DNA from: Anaerolineae bacterium
GTDB lineage: Bacteria; Chloroflexota; Anaerolineae; Aggregatilineales; Phototrophicaceae
Direction: 5' to 3'
Length of the DNA: 64,000 nt
NCBI GenBank assembly: GCA_019912965.1
Contig: JAIOHM010000175.1
Coordinates: forward strand, 62,001-126,000
Shown: piece after piece, positions 1 through 8,405 of the stretch
Position numbering within the stretch: position 1 is the stretch's first letter
How the letters are laid out: the number at the start of each line of letters is the position of its first letter
Notes under the pieces: generated by a model
The model's input: the letters and a program-made list of their open reading frames with translations, nothing else
What the model was told of the DNA's origin: nothing
Database searches by the model: none
Program-made: the position numbers and the translations under genes

Positions 1-4
1 TCAT
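1..4 (-). CDS. Start of a divergent gene (only the first codon visible)
   Basis: Read on the minus strand, an ATG at 4-2 is preceded by AAGGAG (complement of 11-16) at a 6-nt spacing. This is a textbook ribosome binding site, so a gene very likely starts here and runs out of the window. Its product cannot be known. It would share the 5-229 intergenic region with nuoA. Confidence 0.55.
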
Positions 5-149
5 TGTAGTCTCCTTATATCCCAATAGACTATCGTGTTGGGCAAAGGTTGTATAAGTGAACAATGTCAGGTAAATTAGCATGTTCTTATCATAAATTGT
101 GCCCGTGTCCGAAGGTTGATTCTTTGGCTGTAGAACGGGTAAAATTGGT

Positions 150-178
150 TTGACATCGGTATCGCGTTATGTTAATCT
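150..178 (+). promoter_or_regulatory. Candidate nuo operon promoter
   Basis: A perfect -35 hexamer TTGACA (150-155) is followed after 17 bp by TAATCT (173-178), which matches 3 of 6 bases of the -10 consensus. It lies upstream of the nuoA start at 230 and just upstream of the palindromic operator candidate. The -35 is strong and the -10 is weak. Confidence 0.45.
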
Positions 179-211
179 TTGTTCAGTTTGATTGTTCAGA
201 ATTGAACAAAG
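177..211. promoter_or_regulatory. Rex-like palindromic operator candidate before nuoA
   Basis: The 18-bp palindrome TTGTTCAGAATTGAACAA occupies 192-209. A further TTGTTCA lies at 179-185, so CTTTGTTCA (177-185) and TGAACAAAG (203-211) also form a perfect 9-bp inverted repeat. Another TGAACAA is at 58-64, near the divergent gene. The form TTGTnnAnnnnTnnACAA resembles known binding sites of the NADH-sensing repressor Rex (TTGTGAAnnnnTTCACAA and variants), but the inner bases differ. It sits where a repressor would block the predicted promoter. Confidence 0.5.
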
Positions 212-229
212 TCCTCTGCGGAGCGAAAA

Positions 230-589
230 ATGACGTTAAATGAATTTGCACCCATTGGGGTGCTGGTTATTCTGTCTATCCTGGTGGCGCTCATTGTTGT
301 GAGTATTTCACGGTTGTTTGGCCCTTTCCGCCCAACCACACGCAAGGTCGCTCCCTATGAAAGCGGCATGAAGCCCATCGGCCCGGCTATTCGTCGCCTC
401 CCCGTCAAGTTTTACCTCATCGCTGTGCTGTTCATTATTTTTGATGTCGAAGTGATTTTTTTCTTGCCCTGGGCGGTGCAATTGCGCGAACTGGGTATTT
501 ACGGTTTGCTTGTCATGGGTGTGTTTTTATTCATTTTGACGGTTGGATTTATTTATGAGTGGAAAAAGGGAGCGTTGGAATGGGAGTAG
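230..589 (+). CDS. nuoA: NADH-quinone oxidoreductase subunit A
   Basis: Small membrane subunit of complex I (119 aa, normal for the family). Three hydrophobic helices are visible (about residues 7-29, 60-82, 88-110), with the family segment around YESGMKPIGPA (residues 43-53) in the first loop and FDVEVIFFLPWA after helix 2. It helps form the junction between the quinone site and the first proton channel. GGAG at 220-223 lies 6 nt before the ATG. First gene of the nuo operon; its last ten bases overlap nuoB. Confidence 0.97.
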   Translation: MTLNEFAPIGVLVILSILVALIVVSISRLFGPFRPTTRKVAPYESGMKPIGPAIRRLPVKFYLIAVLFIIFDVEVIFFLPWAVQLRELGIYGLLVMGVFLFILTVGFIYEWKKGALEWE

Positions 590-1089
590 TCAGTTCTAAG
601 CTCGGCAATCTCGGAGTGGTAACAACAACGCTTGATACCGCCGTTAATTGGGGACGTACCGGCGCGATGTGGCCGCTGCTGTTTGGGTTGGCCTGCTGCG
701 CTATTGAATACATGGCGACCCAGTGTTCTGGTTATGATCTGTCCCGCTTCGGAATGGAATTGAACCGCGCCAGCCCGCGTCAGGCTGACCTGTTGATTGT
801 TTCGGGACGTTTGACGCGCAAGATGGCTCCGGTCATCCGTCAGTTGTACGATCAAATGGCTTCACCCAAGTGGGTTATTTCGATGGGCGATTGCGCCTCG
901 TGTGGTGGGGTGTATAACAACTATGCGGTGGTACAGGGCGTGGACGAAATTATCCCGGTTGATGTGTATGTGGCAGGCTGCCCGCCGCGCCCAGAACAAC
1001 TGCTGCACGGCATTCTGACGCTGCATGAGAAAATCAAGGGCGACAGCATCCGCGAATGGGCTGCTCCGGCTGATCCGATTCGGGTATAA
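580..1089 (+). CDS. nuoB: NADH-quinone oxidoreductase subunit B
   Basis: Subunit that carries the terminal [4Fe-4S] cluster N2 and hands electrons to quinone. Cluster ligands are visible as the tandem Cys pair in GLACCAIEYMA, a Cys in MGDCASCGG and the Cys in VAGCPPRPEQ. I chose ATG 580 rather than the earlier in-frame codon at 559, because AGGGAG lies about 8 nt before it and the protein then begins MGVVSSKLGNLG as in homologues. It overlaps nuoA by 10 nt, which suggests translational coupling. Predicted length 169 aa. Confidence 0.96.
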   Translation: MGVVSSKLGNLGVVTTTLDTAVNWGRTGAMWPLLFGLACCAIEYMATQCSGYDLSRFGMELNRASPRQADLLIVSGRLTRKMAPVIRQLYDQMASPKWVISMGDCASCGGVYNNYAVVQGVDEIIPVDVYVAGCPPRPEQLLHGILTLHEKIKGDSIREWAAPADPIRV

Positions 1090-1154
1090 GACGATTTAGA
1101 CGGCAAGGGCATGATGTGTCACGCCCCTGCAAAGTCAACAAGGATATTTTTACG

Positions 1155-1691
1155 ATGAGCATTCCACAAGCACTCGATCCGGCAGTCGCCGTGAAAAACG
1201 CCTTCCCGGATGCGATTGAGGATGTTACCAATTATGCCGGGGATACGACACTGGTCGTGAAACCTGAACATCTGCTGACTGTCGCCCGTTTTGTGCGCGA
1301 TACTACCGGGCTGGTTTATAACTTCCTGTCAGATGTCAGTGCAGTCGATTACTACCCGGAATATAACCGTCCGGGACGCTTCGGTGTGTCTTACCACCTG
1401 CTTTCCATGCTGTATAAGCGTCGTCTGCGCCTGAAAGTGTATCTTGCGGAAGATGCCCCTTCGGTTGAAACCGTCACTACTCTCTGGCCGGGCGCGAACT
1501 GGCTGGAGCGCGAAATTCAGGACATGATGGGCATCGATTTCAAAGGTCATCCGGATAAGCGACGGTTGCTTATGCCGGAGGACTGGCATGGTCACCCGCA
1601 CCGCCGGGATTATCCGCTGGGCTACGAAACCGTGATGTTCTCGTTCAACGCGGAAGAAATTATGAAGCACAAGCCCCGCGCGAAGGAGTAG
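1155..1691 (+). CDS. nuoC: NADH-quinone oxidoreductase subunit C (30-kDa subunit)
   Basis: Peripheral-arm subunit of complex I, 178 aa from ATG 1155. The 30-kDa family signature is present near the C-terminus: EREIQDMMGIDFKGHPD, then RRLLMPEDW and RRDYPLGYE. A GTG at 1116 is in frame, but ATG 1155 has AAGGA upstream and gives the usual start just before the conserved fold. Four bases separate it from nuoD. It is separate from NuoD, unlike the fused NuoCD of enterobacteria. Confidence 0.95.
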   Translation: MSIPQALDPAVAVKNAFPDAIEDVTNYAGDTTLVVKPEHLLTVARFVRDTTGLVYNFLSDVSAVDYYPEYNRPGRFGVSYHLLSMLYKRRLRLKVYLAEDAPSVETVTTLWPGANWLEREIQDMMGIDFKGHPDKRRLLMPEDWHGHPHRRDYPLGYETVMFSFNAEEIMKHKPRAKE

Positions 1692-1695
1692 TGAA

Positions 1696-2964
1696 ATGGC
1701 AGTACAAACCGCTGGACACGACAGCGCTGAACAAATCAAGCAGTGGGCAGGCAGCCTGGAAGAATTGAAAGGGCTGGTTTCTGAACGTGCCATTACGGGC
1801 GAAACCATGCTGCTGAACATGGGGCCGCACCATCCCAGTACGCACGGCGTTTTGCGCCTGCTGCTGGAACTGGATGGTGAAGAAATCGTCACCTGTCTGC
1901 CAGATGTAGGATTCCTGCATACTGGCATTGAAAAGAATATGGAGTCGAAGACTTACGAGAAGGCAGTTACGCTGTCTGATCGTATGGATTACCTCGCACC
2001 CATGTCCAATAACACCGTATTTTGTATGGCGGTGGAGAAACTGGTTGGGCTGGATGTGCCATACCGTGCCCAGATTATGCGGGTGATTTGCCTCGAACTG
2101 ACGCGGCTCAACAGCCATCTGGTCTGGTTGGGCACACACGCCATTGACCTCGGCGCGATGAGTGTGATGCTGTACTGTTTCCGTGAACGCGAACGCATCC
2201 TGACATTGTTCGAAATGCTTTCCGGCCAGCGGTTGATGGGCAGTTATATGCGTCCCGGTGGCGTGTGGCGCGATTTTCCGCCCGCGTTCCTGCCTGAATT
2301 AGAAAGTTTCCTCGAATATTTCCTGCCTAAAGTGGATGACTACGAAAAACTACTGACCAACAACCCACTGTGGATTGACCGTACACAGGGCATTGGTGTA
2401 GTTGATCCCGAACAGGCGATGGCGTGGGGCATGAGTGGCCCAACACTGCGCGGCAGTGGTGTGAACTGGGATTTACGTAAATCCATGCCGTACAGCAGCT
2501 ACGAAGAATTTGATTTCAACGTTCCAGTGGGCGAACACGGTGATGTTTATGATCGCTTCATAGTACGCATCCACGAAATGCGTGAAAGCGTAAAAATCAT
2601 CAAACAGGCTATCCAGAAACTGCCCGCCAAAGGCCCGTTCCGTTCGGAGAACCGCAAGTTTGTGCCACCTCCGCGCAGCGAATTGGGGCAGAGCATGGAA
2701 GCCGTCATCCACCACTTCAAGTTGTGGACGGAGGGCTTTAGCGCCCCGAATGAAGAAGTTTTTGTGGCGATTGAAAGTCCGCGCGGTGAGGTCAGTATAT
2801 ACATGCACGGCGATGGTGGCACCAAGCCGCGTCGGGTACATGTCAAAACCCCGTCGTTTATGCACATCAGCGCCCTCCCGGTAATGGGCGAGGGTCATTT
2901 AATCGCGGATATGGTAGCGATCATTGGCAGCATCGACTGTGTGTTGGGCGATTGCGACAGATAA
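1696..2964 (+). CDS. nuoD: NADH-quinone oxidoreductase subunit D (49-kDa subunit)
   Basis: The 49-kDa subunit forms the quinone-binding cavity with NuoB. The family N-terminal block MGPHHPSTHGVLRLLLELDG (about residues 37-56) and the late block ESPRGEVSIYMHGDGGTKPRR are intact, including the conserved His residues of the HHPSTHG loop. Length 422 aa is slightly above the usual ~400 because of an N-terminal extension of about 30 residues. AAGGAG lies 7 nt before the ATG. Confidence 0.97.
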   Translation: MAVQTAGHDSAEQIKQWAGSLEELKGLVSERAITGETMLLNMGPHHPSTHGVLRLLLELDGEEIVTCLPDVGFLHTGIEKNMESKTYEKAVTLSDRMDYLAPMSNNTVFCMAVEKLVGLDVPYRAQIMRVICLELTRLNSHLVWLGTHAIDLGAMSVMLYCFRERERILTLFEMLSGQRLMGSYMRPGGVWRDFPPAFLPELESFLEYFLPKVDDYEKLLTNNPLWIDRTQGIGVVDPEQAMAWGMSGPTLRGSGVNWDLRKSMPYSSYEEFDFNVPVGEHGDVYDRFIVRIHEMRESVKIIKQAIQKLPAKGPFRSENRKFVPPPRSELGQSMEAVIHHFKLWTEGFSAPNEEVFVAIESPRGEVSIYMHGDGGTKPRRVHVKTPSFMHISALPVMGEGHLIADMVAIIGSIDCVLGDCDR

Positions 2965-3047
2965 GTTATAAGTGCGAGGCGCCAAGTTGAACGGTAAAAT
3001 CCTGCTAATTAACCTGGCACTTTGTACTTTGCACTAGGAACTAAAAG
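2965..3047. repeat. Degenerate 7-bp tandem repeats between nuoD and nuoE
   Basis: Period-7 repetition is visible in two blocks: TAAGTTA/TAAGTGC/GAGGCGC right after nuoD, and CCTGGCA/CTTTGTA/CTTTGCA/CTAGGAA/CTAAAAG ending at the nuoE start codon. The second block supplies the AGGAA that probably serves as the nuoE ribosome binding site. Confidence 0.7.
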
Positions 3048-3533
3048 ATGGCGATAGCAGAAAAATACGCAAAGCAGATTGAAAAGACACTGGCGAAGTA
3101 TCCCGACAAACGCTCGGCTGTAATGCCGCTGCTGTACATCGCTCAGGAAGAATACGGCTGGGTTTCGCCCGAAGGTGTTCAGGAAGTGGCGGAAATTTGC
3201 GAGCTTGATCCCACACAGGTCAAGTCGATTGCGGGTTTCTATACCATGTATTCCGAACAGCCGAAAGGTAAATACTGGCTTCAGGTCTGTACTGATCTGG
3301 CCTGTGCGCTTTGCGGGGCAGATAAGTTCTACGAGGACTTGAAGCAGGAATTGAACGTGGATGATGGCGGTACGACCGAGGACGGCCTGTTCACGGTTGA
3401 ACATGTCATGTGTCTGGCGGCCTGCGATAAAGCCCCAATGCTCCAGTGCAATTTCCACTTTGTTGAAAAACTGGATATGGATAAGATGCGGAAGCAGCTT
3501 GACGAGTGGCGGGCTGAGGCGAAGAACAAGTAA
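3048..3533 (+). CDS. nuoE: NADH-quinone oxidoreductase subunit E (24-kDa subunit)
   Basis: Thioredoxin-fold subunit of the NADH dehydrogenase module, carrying [2Fe-2S] cluster N1a. The four ligands are seen as C81 and C86 (CTDLACALC) and C122 and C126 (CLAACDKAP), in the family's Cx4C...Cx3C order. Length 161 aa is typical. It works with NuoF, the next gene. The stop codon lies inside a short period-7 repeat array. Confidence 0.96.
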   Translation: MAIAEKYAKQIEKTLAKYPDKRSAVMPLLYIAQEEYGWVSPEGVQEVAEICELDPTQVKSIAGFYTMYSEQPKGKYWLQVCTDLACALCGADKFYEDLKQELNVDDGGTTEDGLFTVEHVMCLAACDKAPMLQCNFHFVEKLDMDKMRKQLDEWRAEAKNK

Positions 3534-3559
3534 CGAGTGATGAGTAACGCGTATAGGTG
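3525..3559. repeat. Period-7 repeat array across the nuoE stop
   Basis: Five consecutive heptamers: AACAAGT, AACGAGT, GATGAGT, AACGCGT, ATAGGTG. The first contains the end of nuoE. The last contributes the AGGTGG that precedes the nuoF ATG. Confidence 0.65.
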
Positions 3560-3568
3560 GGTGATGTA

Positions 3569-4876
3569 ATGGCAAATATTCTGCTGCGTGGCCGCGAAAC
3601 GCCTGATATACATAAGTTGAAAGTTTACGGGGGCTATGAAGCCCTTAAAAAATCGCTTTCGATGAAACCCGCTGAGGTTATCGAAGAAGTGAAGGCCTCC
3701 GGGTTACGTGGACGCGGCGGCGCAGGCTTCCCAACGGGTTTGAAGTGGAGCTTCATTCCACAAAGCGAACCTGTTAAGTATGTGGTCGTCAACTGCGACG
3801 AGAGCGAGACGGGCACATTCAAAGACCGCGAAATTATGGAAACCAATCCGCATCAACTGATCGAAGGTGCATTGATCTGTGCCTGGGCGATTCAAGCAAC
3901 TGCGGTTTACATCTATCTGCGCGGTGAATTCTGGGATGTAGCCCACGAAGTTGATAAACATATCGAAGAAGCCCGCAAAGCCGGATATGTTGGTGACAAC
4001 ATTCACGGCTCAGGCTGGTCATGCAATGTATATACACATCTCGGTGCAGGGGCTTACATCTGTGGTGAGGAAAGCGCCCTGCTGGAAAGTTTGGAAGGCA
4101 AATTGGGTCAGCCGCGTGTCCGTCCGCCGTTCCCGGCGAACAAGGGCGGTGGCCTGTACGGTGAGCCGACGGTTATCAACAACGTCGAAACGCTGGCAAA
4201 TGTACCCTTCATCATCAAAAATGGCGCTGGCGAATTTAAGAAGATGGGTACCGAGGGCAGCACCGGGACGAAGATTTTCTGCGTCAGTGGGCATGTCAAC
4301 AAACCCGGTAACTACGAAATCGAGTTGGGCAAAGCTACTTTCCGCCAACTGCTTTACGATTATGCGGGTGGCATTCCCGGTGACCGCGCACCAAAAGCTA
4401 TTCTGCCTTCCGGTGGTTCAGGGCCGATCATCCGCGTGACAGATGCTGTGCTGGATACCCCCCTGACCTATGAAGATTTGCAGAAGATGGGAACAATTCT
4501 GGGTTCGGCGTCGATCATCGTGATGGATGAGACGGTCGACATCACATGGGTTGCTTCCAAAGTCACCAAATTCTTCAAGCACGAAAGCTGCGGTAAATGT
4601 ACACCTTGCCGCGAGGGAACGTACTGGCTGGATAAAGTGATCGACCGCATTATGGCGGGCGAGGGCAATCAGTCTGACGTTGATCTGATTAACAACGTTG
4701 CCAAAAATATGCAGGGTGTGACGCTGTGCGCGCTGGGTGATTTCGCTGCAAACCCGATTATTCACACCATCAAGAACTTCCCGGAAGATTTCAAACAACA
4801 CCTCAAAGCGGCGGATAACAAACCCATAGCCAAAGCTGCGCCAAAGGCACAAGCTGCGCCCGCTGGTGGGGATTGA
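3569..4876 (+). CDS. nuoF: NADH-quinone oxidoreductase subunit F (51-kDa, NADH/FMN-binding)
   Basis: Catalytic NADH-oxidising subunit with FMN and [4Fe-4S] cluster N3. The NADH-binding loop GLRGRGGAGFPTGLKW is near the N-terminus; cluster ligands are in ESCGKCTPCREGTYW and in TLCALGDFA near the C-terminus. I prefer ATG 3569 over the in-frame GTG at 3557, because AGGTGG is well placed before it. About 435 aa. The last ~25 residues form an Ala/Lys/Pro-rich tail after the conserved fold, similar in style to the NuoH tail. Confidence 0.96.
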   Translation: MANILLRGRETPDIHKLKVYGGYEALKKSLSMKPAEVIEEVKASGLRGRGGAGFPTGLKWSFIPQSEPVKYVVVNCDESETGTFKDREIMETNPHQLIEGALICAWAIQATAVYIYLRGEFWDVAHEVDKHIEEARKAGYVGDNIHGSGWSCNVYTHLGAGAYICGEESALLESLEGKLGQPRVRPPFPANKGGGLYGEPTVINNVETLANVPFIIKNGAGEFKKMGTEGSTGTKIFCVSGHVNKPGNYEIELGKATFRQLLYDYAGGIPGDRAPKAILPSGGSGPIIRVTDAVLDTPLTYEDLQKMGTILGSASIIVMDETVDITWVASKVTKFFKHESCGKCTPCREGTYWLDKVIDRIMAGEGNQSDVDLINNVAKNMQGVTLCALGDFAANPIIHTIKNFPEDFKQHLKAADNKPIAKAAPKAQAAPAGGD

Positions 4877-4902
4877 TTGTCGTTCTTGTATAGAAATGTT
4901 GC

Positions 4903-5379
4903 ATGATGATTGAAGATGAGAAGCCGGTTTCAGAAGAGCCGCAGGACATCGTAATAGACACTTCTGAAACCGGTTTGGCTGAGGATGGGTCGGAGCCAGT
5001 TTTGGATGTTGTTGATTATGCGCCGGAGTTGATTGAGGCATCGTCGTCTGTTCCGGTTTTTAATTCAGTACCAGAACCTGTTTGGAAAAAATTACTCCGA
5101 CAGATGCTTGGAACGCCAGATAGCGAAACGCTTCAGCAGCGTGTGAACGAACTCAACCGGGCGATTGCCGATGACCCGGAAGCCGCGATCAATTATGTTC
5201 TGCGCGGGGAAGCCTATTTGCAAACCAGAGAATATGCGTTGGCATACGCTGATTTTCAGCAAGGTTTGGAGATGGCGACAGCGCAGGTTGAACAAAATGA
5301 TTGGGGAATTGTGGCCCAAGCGGTTCAGGATCGGGCTGCACAGGGGTTAAAAGTGGCATCAAAACGGCTGACAAACTGA
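4903..5379 (+). CDS. TPR-repeat accessory protein inside the nuo operon
   Basis: 158 aa, no signal peptide or membrane segment. Residues 1-55 are acidic and probably disordered. Residues 75-140 hold at least one tetratricopeptide-type helical hairpin (NELNRAIADDPEAAINYVLRG, then EAYLQTREYALAYADFQQGLE). TPRs bind other proteins, so an assembly or scaffolding role for complex I is a guess from position only. An ATG at 4906 is an equally possible start; no clear ribosome binding site. It sits 26 bp after nuoF in the same orientation. Confidence 0.75.
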   Translation: MMIEDEKPVSEEPQDIVIDTSETGLAEDGSEPVLDVVDYAPELIEASSSVPVFNSVPEPVWKKLLRQMLGTPDSETLQQRVNELNRAIADDPEAAINYVLRGEAYLQTREYALAYADFQQGLEMATAQVEQNDWGIVAQAVQDRAAQGLKVASKRLTN

Positions 5380-5433
5380 ACACAAAACCCTGCTTCTCAC
5401 TATAATAAGTGAAATATTAGTGAGAGGCGGTTG

Positions 5434-5823
5434 ATGATGGCAGTCAACGTGCAGTGGTTTGATAAAGAGGAAAGAATCGTTTTACTTGAATTTGCGGGCA
5501 AATGGACTGAGGCGGAATTTCGGACGGCCTACACCAAAATTATTGCGATGATGGATAGGTCGCCTCACAAAATCCACTTTATAGTAAATATGCAACCCAG
5601 CGAACAAATCCCACCTAAGGCAATCAATTGGCTTATAAAGGCAGCCAATTATGGACACCCCAACATGGGGATTGCGATTTATGTGGGGCTGAATAAGTTT
5701 ATGCAGGCCATTGCAAACACAGCTATAGCACTGTTTCCAGAAGCACTGGAAAAATATCCGGTGGAATTCGCTAAAACCATTGCTGAAGCCGAGGCCAAAC
5801 TTTATCATCATCGCAGCGATTGA
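5434..5823 (+). CDS. SpoIIAA/STAS-like small protein inside the nuo operon
   Basis: About 129 aa, soluble. The pattern VQWFDKEERIVLLEFAGKWTEAEF, then a helix and a hydrophobic strand HFIVNMQ, resembles the SpoIIAA-like/STAS fold seen in many Chloroflexota and cyanobacterial proteins of unknown function. GAGAGG at 5422-5427 lies about 6 nt before ATG 5434; ATG 5437 is an alternative. It lies between the TPR gene and nuoG in the same orientation. The function is unknown. Confidence 0.65.
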   Translation: MMAVNVQWFDKEERIVLLEFAGKWTEAEFRTAYTKIIAMMDRSPHKIHFIVNMQPSEQIPPKAINWLIKAANYGHPNMGIAIYVGLNKFMQAIANTAIALFPEALEKYPVEFAKTIAEAEAKLYHHRSD

Positions 5824-5902
5824 TATTGAGGTTCGTTTTCTCAAACACTTTTCGCTACACTAGTGCCTACTTTCACAGGCAGATCATTAACGGAAATACA
5901 CG

Positions 5903-8383
5903 ATGGTAACGACATTAACCAACACGGTCACAATCTATATTGACGGCAAGGAGTACCAGGTTCCCGCGGGTTCGAATCTGGTCGATGTCGCCAAGTGGAT
6001 CGGTAACGACATTCCGGTGTTCTGTTACCATCCAAAGATGAGTCCGGTCGGCATGTGCCGCATGTGCCTGGTCGAATTGGGTTCGGCCTTCGACCCCAAA
6101 GAGAAGAAAATCGTCAAGGATGAAGTGGGCAACCCACAAATCAAGTGGCAGCCAAAGCTGCAAACAGCTTGTACTCAGCGTGTGAGCGATGGTTTGGCAA
6201 TCCGCACCAATACAGAAGTTGTGGACGATGCCCGCAAGAATGTGGTCGAATTCCTGCTGACCAGCCACCCGCTGGATTGTCCAATTTGCGATAAGGGTGG
6301 TGAATGCCCGTTGCAAAACCTGACGATGGCACATGGCCCCGGCGCAACCCGGATGGACTTCAGCGATAAGCAGCACCTCGATAAACATGTCCCACTTGGT
6401 GATCTGATTTTTCTGGACGAAGAACGCTGCATTCAATGTGCGCGCTGCGTTCGTTATCAGGGCGAAGTTGTGGGCGATGATGTGCTGGCTTTCCATGAAC
6501 GTGGTCGCCGTCTGCAAATTATTACCAACAGCGATCCCGGCTTTGACTCATATTTTTCCGGCAACACTACCGATATTTGCCCGGTGGGTGCGCTTACGAC
6601 GGCAGACTTCCGCTTTGGGGCGCGTCCGTGGGAATTGACTGAAGTGCCGAGCATTTGCCCTTACGATGCGGCTGGTTCAAACATCAGCCTCAGCACCCGG
6701 CTAGACCGCGATTTTGGCGGGAAGGCGATGATCAAGCGTGTGATGCCGCGCCAGAACGAATACGTCAACGAAATCTGGATTTCCGACAAAACCCGCTTCG
6801 GGCATCACTTCACCCGTGACACCCAGACGAGGCTTCTGGAACCAATGACCGGGGCAGGCAACAAACTGTCGCAGGTCAAGTGGTCGGATGCGATTAGCAA
6901 AGTGGCTGATGAGCTGAAGGCTGCCGGGGCGGATGTCGCGGCGATTGCGGGCAGCGGCTTGAGCAACGAAGATTTGTGGATGATGCGCCAACTTGTAACG
7001 GGATTGGGCGGCAGCAAACTGGGTGCATGGCCTCCGACCCATGCTGGCGCTGATTTGGTGGCGCAGGTGGGTGTTGGCGTGGGTACGAACCTGAGCAAAT
7101 TGGGCAAGGGCGATGCGGTGCTGGTGGTTGCCAGCGACCTTGAAGAAGAAGTTCCCGTCTGGTATTTACGAATCAAGCAGGCGCATGACCGGGGCGCATA
7201 TCTGGTTGTGTTGAACGCCCGCCCGACGCGGTTGGATGATTTTGCCAGTGAAACCGTTCGATATGATTATGACGAAGCCTCGAACGCGATTGCTGTCCTG
7301 CGGGAAAAATATCCTGATTATGCCAAGAAGCTGTCCGAAGCTGCTAACCTGATTGTGGTGGCAGGCGCGGAAGGGTTGACGCTGGATGGAAGTCGTGCAT
7401 TGATGCAGTCAGCGGCGAACTTCCTGATTGAAACCGGGCATGTGGGCAAAGCGAATAATGGTTTGCTTTCGCCGTTCCCCGGCGCGAACGGGATGGGGCA
7501 GCATTATCTGGGTTTTTCGCCGGAAGCAACCCAAGACATTATGCAGAACCCACCGAAGGCGCTGATCGTGGCGCAGGCTGATCTGCTGGCGGATGATCCG
7601 CACGCTAAACAGTGGCTCGGCAAGGTGAAGACGATTATTTACCTGACGTTGTTCAAGGGTGAAACTCCTGAATGGGCTACGGCTGCGCTGCCTATCCAGA
7701 GCTTTGCCGAACGCGATGGTTCGTTCGTCAATGGCGAACGACGTGTACAGCGTTTCTATACCGGGCAAGGGCCGCTGGGCGAAGCCCTTCCGGCATGGCA
7801 GGTACTTTCGCGCCTGAGGGAAAAACTTGGTCAGGATAAAGCTAAACTTTCGGGTGCCAGCGTGATGCAGGACATCGCTAAAAATATTCCGGTTTTTGCC
7901 AATGCCCGTTATCAGGACATCAGCAAGGTGGAGCGCCAATTCCCGGATGTAGGCGGTGTTGATCTGTACTACGGTGGCACAGCTTACCAGAACAAGGGTG
8001 GCATTGGCGTTCAAATTCCGACGACTGCCGATCAGGGTGAAGCAGTTAAGGCGGGTACAGTAGGGAAAGTGGTTGTACCGAAGGGTAAACTGCTGGTCAT
8101 CCCAACGACTCGTTTGTATAACCGGGAGCGTATGTTCCAGTCGAGCGAACTGGTACACCCGCGCGTACCGGATGCTTTTGTGGAGATTAACGCCGCCGAT
8201 GCCAAGAAGCTGGGCATCAACAACGGCGATATGGTGCAGATTGCGGTGGAGAATGCCGAGGCTGTGCGTGCCCGTGCTCACGTCAATGGTGCAGCGCCAA
8301 AGGGCACAGTGGTACTGCCTCGTCACCTGAGCGATGCACCTGCGCCGTTAACCATCACGGCAGGCGAAGTCACCAAGATTTAA
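5903..8383 (+). CDS. nuoG: NADH-quinone oxidoreductase subunit G (75-kDa)
   Basis: Largest peripheral subunit, 826 aa. Order: 2Fe-2S ferredoxin domain (Cys in VFCYHPKMSPVGMCRMC, then TACTQ), the His/Cys cluster motif HPLDCPICDKGGECP, a 4Fe-4S motif ERCIQCARCVRY with ICPVGAL, then a molybdopterin-oxidoreductase-like domain and a C-terminal domain that binds no visible cofactor. Where some NuoG carry an extra cluster (N7) with a Cys-rich loop, this protein has a single Cys in VPSICPYDAAG, so N7 is probably absent. It is followed after 22 bp by nuoH. Confidence 0.96.
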   Translation: MVTTLTNTVTIYIDGKEYQVPAGSNLVDVAKWIGNDIPVFCYHPKMSPVGMCRMCLVELGSAFDPKEKKIVKDEVGNPQIKWQPKLQTACTQRVSDGLAIRTNTEVVDDARKNVVEFLLTSHPLDCPICDKGGECPLQNLTMAHGPGATRMDFSDKQHLDKHVPLGDLIFLDEERCIQCARCVRYQGEVVGDDVLAFHERGRRLQIITNSDPGFDSYFSGNTTDICPVGALTTADFRFGARPWELTEVPSICPYDAAGSNISLSTRLDRDFGGKAMIKRVMPRQNEYVNEIWISDKTRFGHHFTRDTQTRLLEPMTGAGNKLSQVKWSDAISKVADELKAAGADVAAIAGSGLSNEDLWMMRQLVTGLGGSKLGAWPPTHAGADLVAQVGVGVGTNLSKLGKGDAVLVVASDLEEEVPVWYLRIKQAHDRGAYLVVLNARPTRLDDFASETVRYDYDEASNAIAVLREKYPDYAKKLSEAANLIVVAGAEGLTLDGSRALMQSAANFLIETGHVGKANNGLLSPFPGANGMGQHYLGFSPEATQDIMQNPPKALIVAQADLLADDPHAKQWLGKVKTIIYLTLFKGETPEWATAALPIQSFAERDGSFVNGERRVQRFYTGQGPLGEALPAWQVLSRLREKLGQDKAKLSGASVMQDIAKNIPVFANARYQDISKVERQFPDVGGVDLYYGGTAYQNKGGIGVQIPTTADQGEAVKAGTVGKVVVPKGKLLVIPTTRLYNRERMFQSSELVHPRVPDAFVEINAADAKKLGINNGDMVQIAVENAEAVRARAHVNGAAPKGTVVLPRHLSDAPAPLTITAGEVTKI

Positions 8384-8405
8384 CAGAGTTTGAGGCAAGA
8401 GATTT

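Noticed and set aside
7409..8326. 305-codon open frame on the minus strand inside nuoG
   Set aside because: It lies opposite a clear nuoG, has no ribosome binding site or recognisable domain, and its length follows from the codon bias of nuoG.
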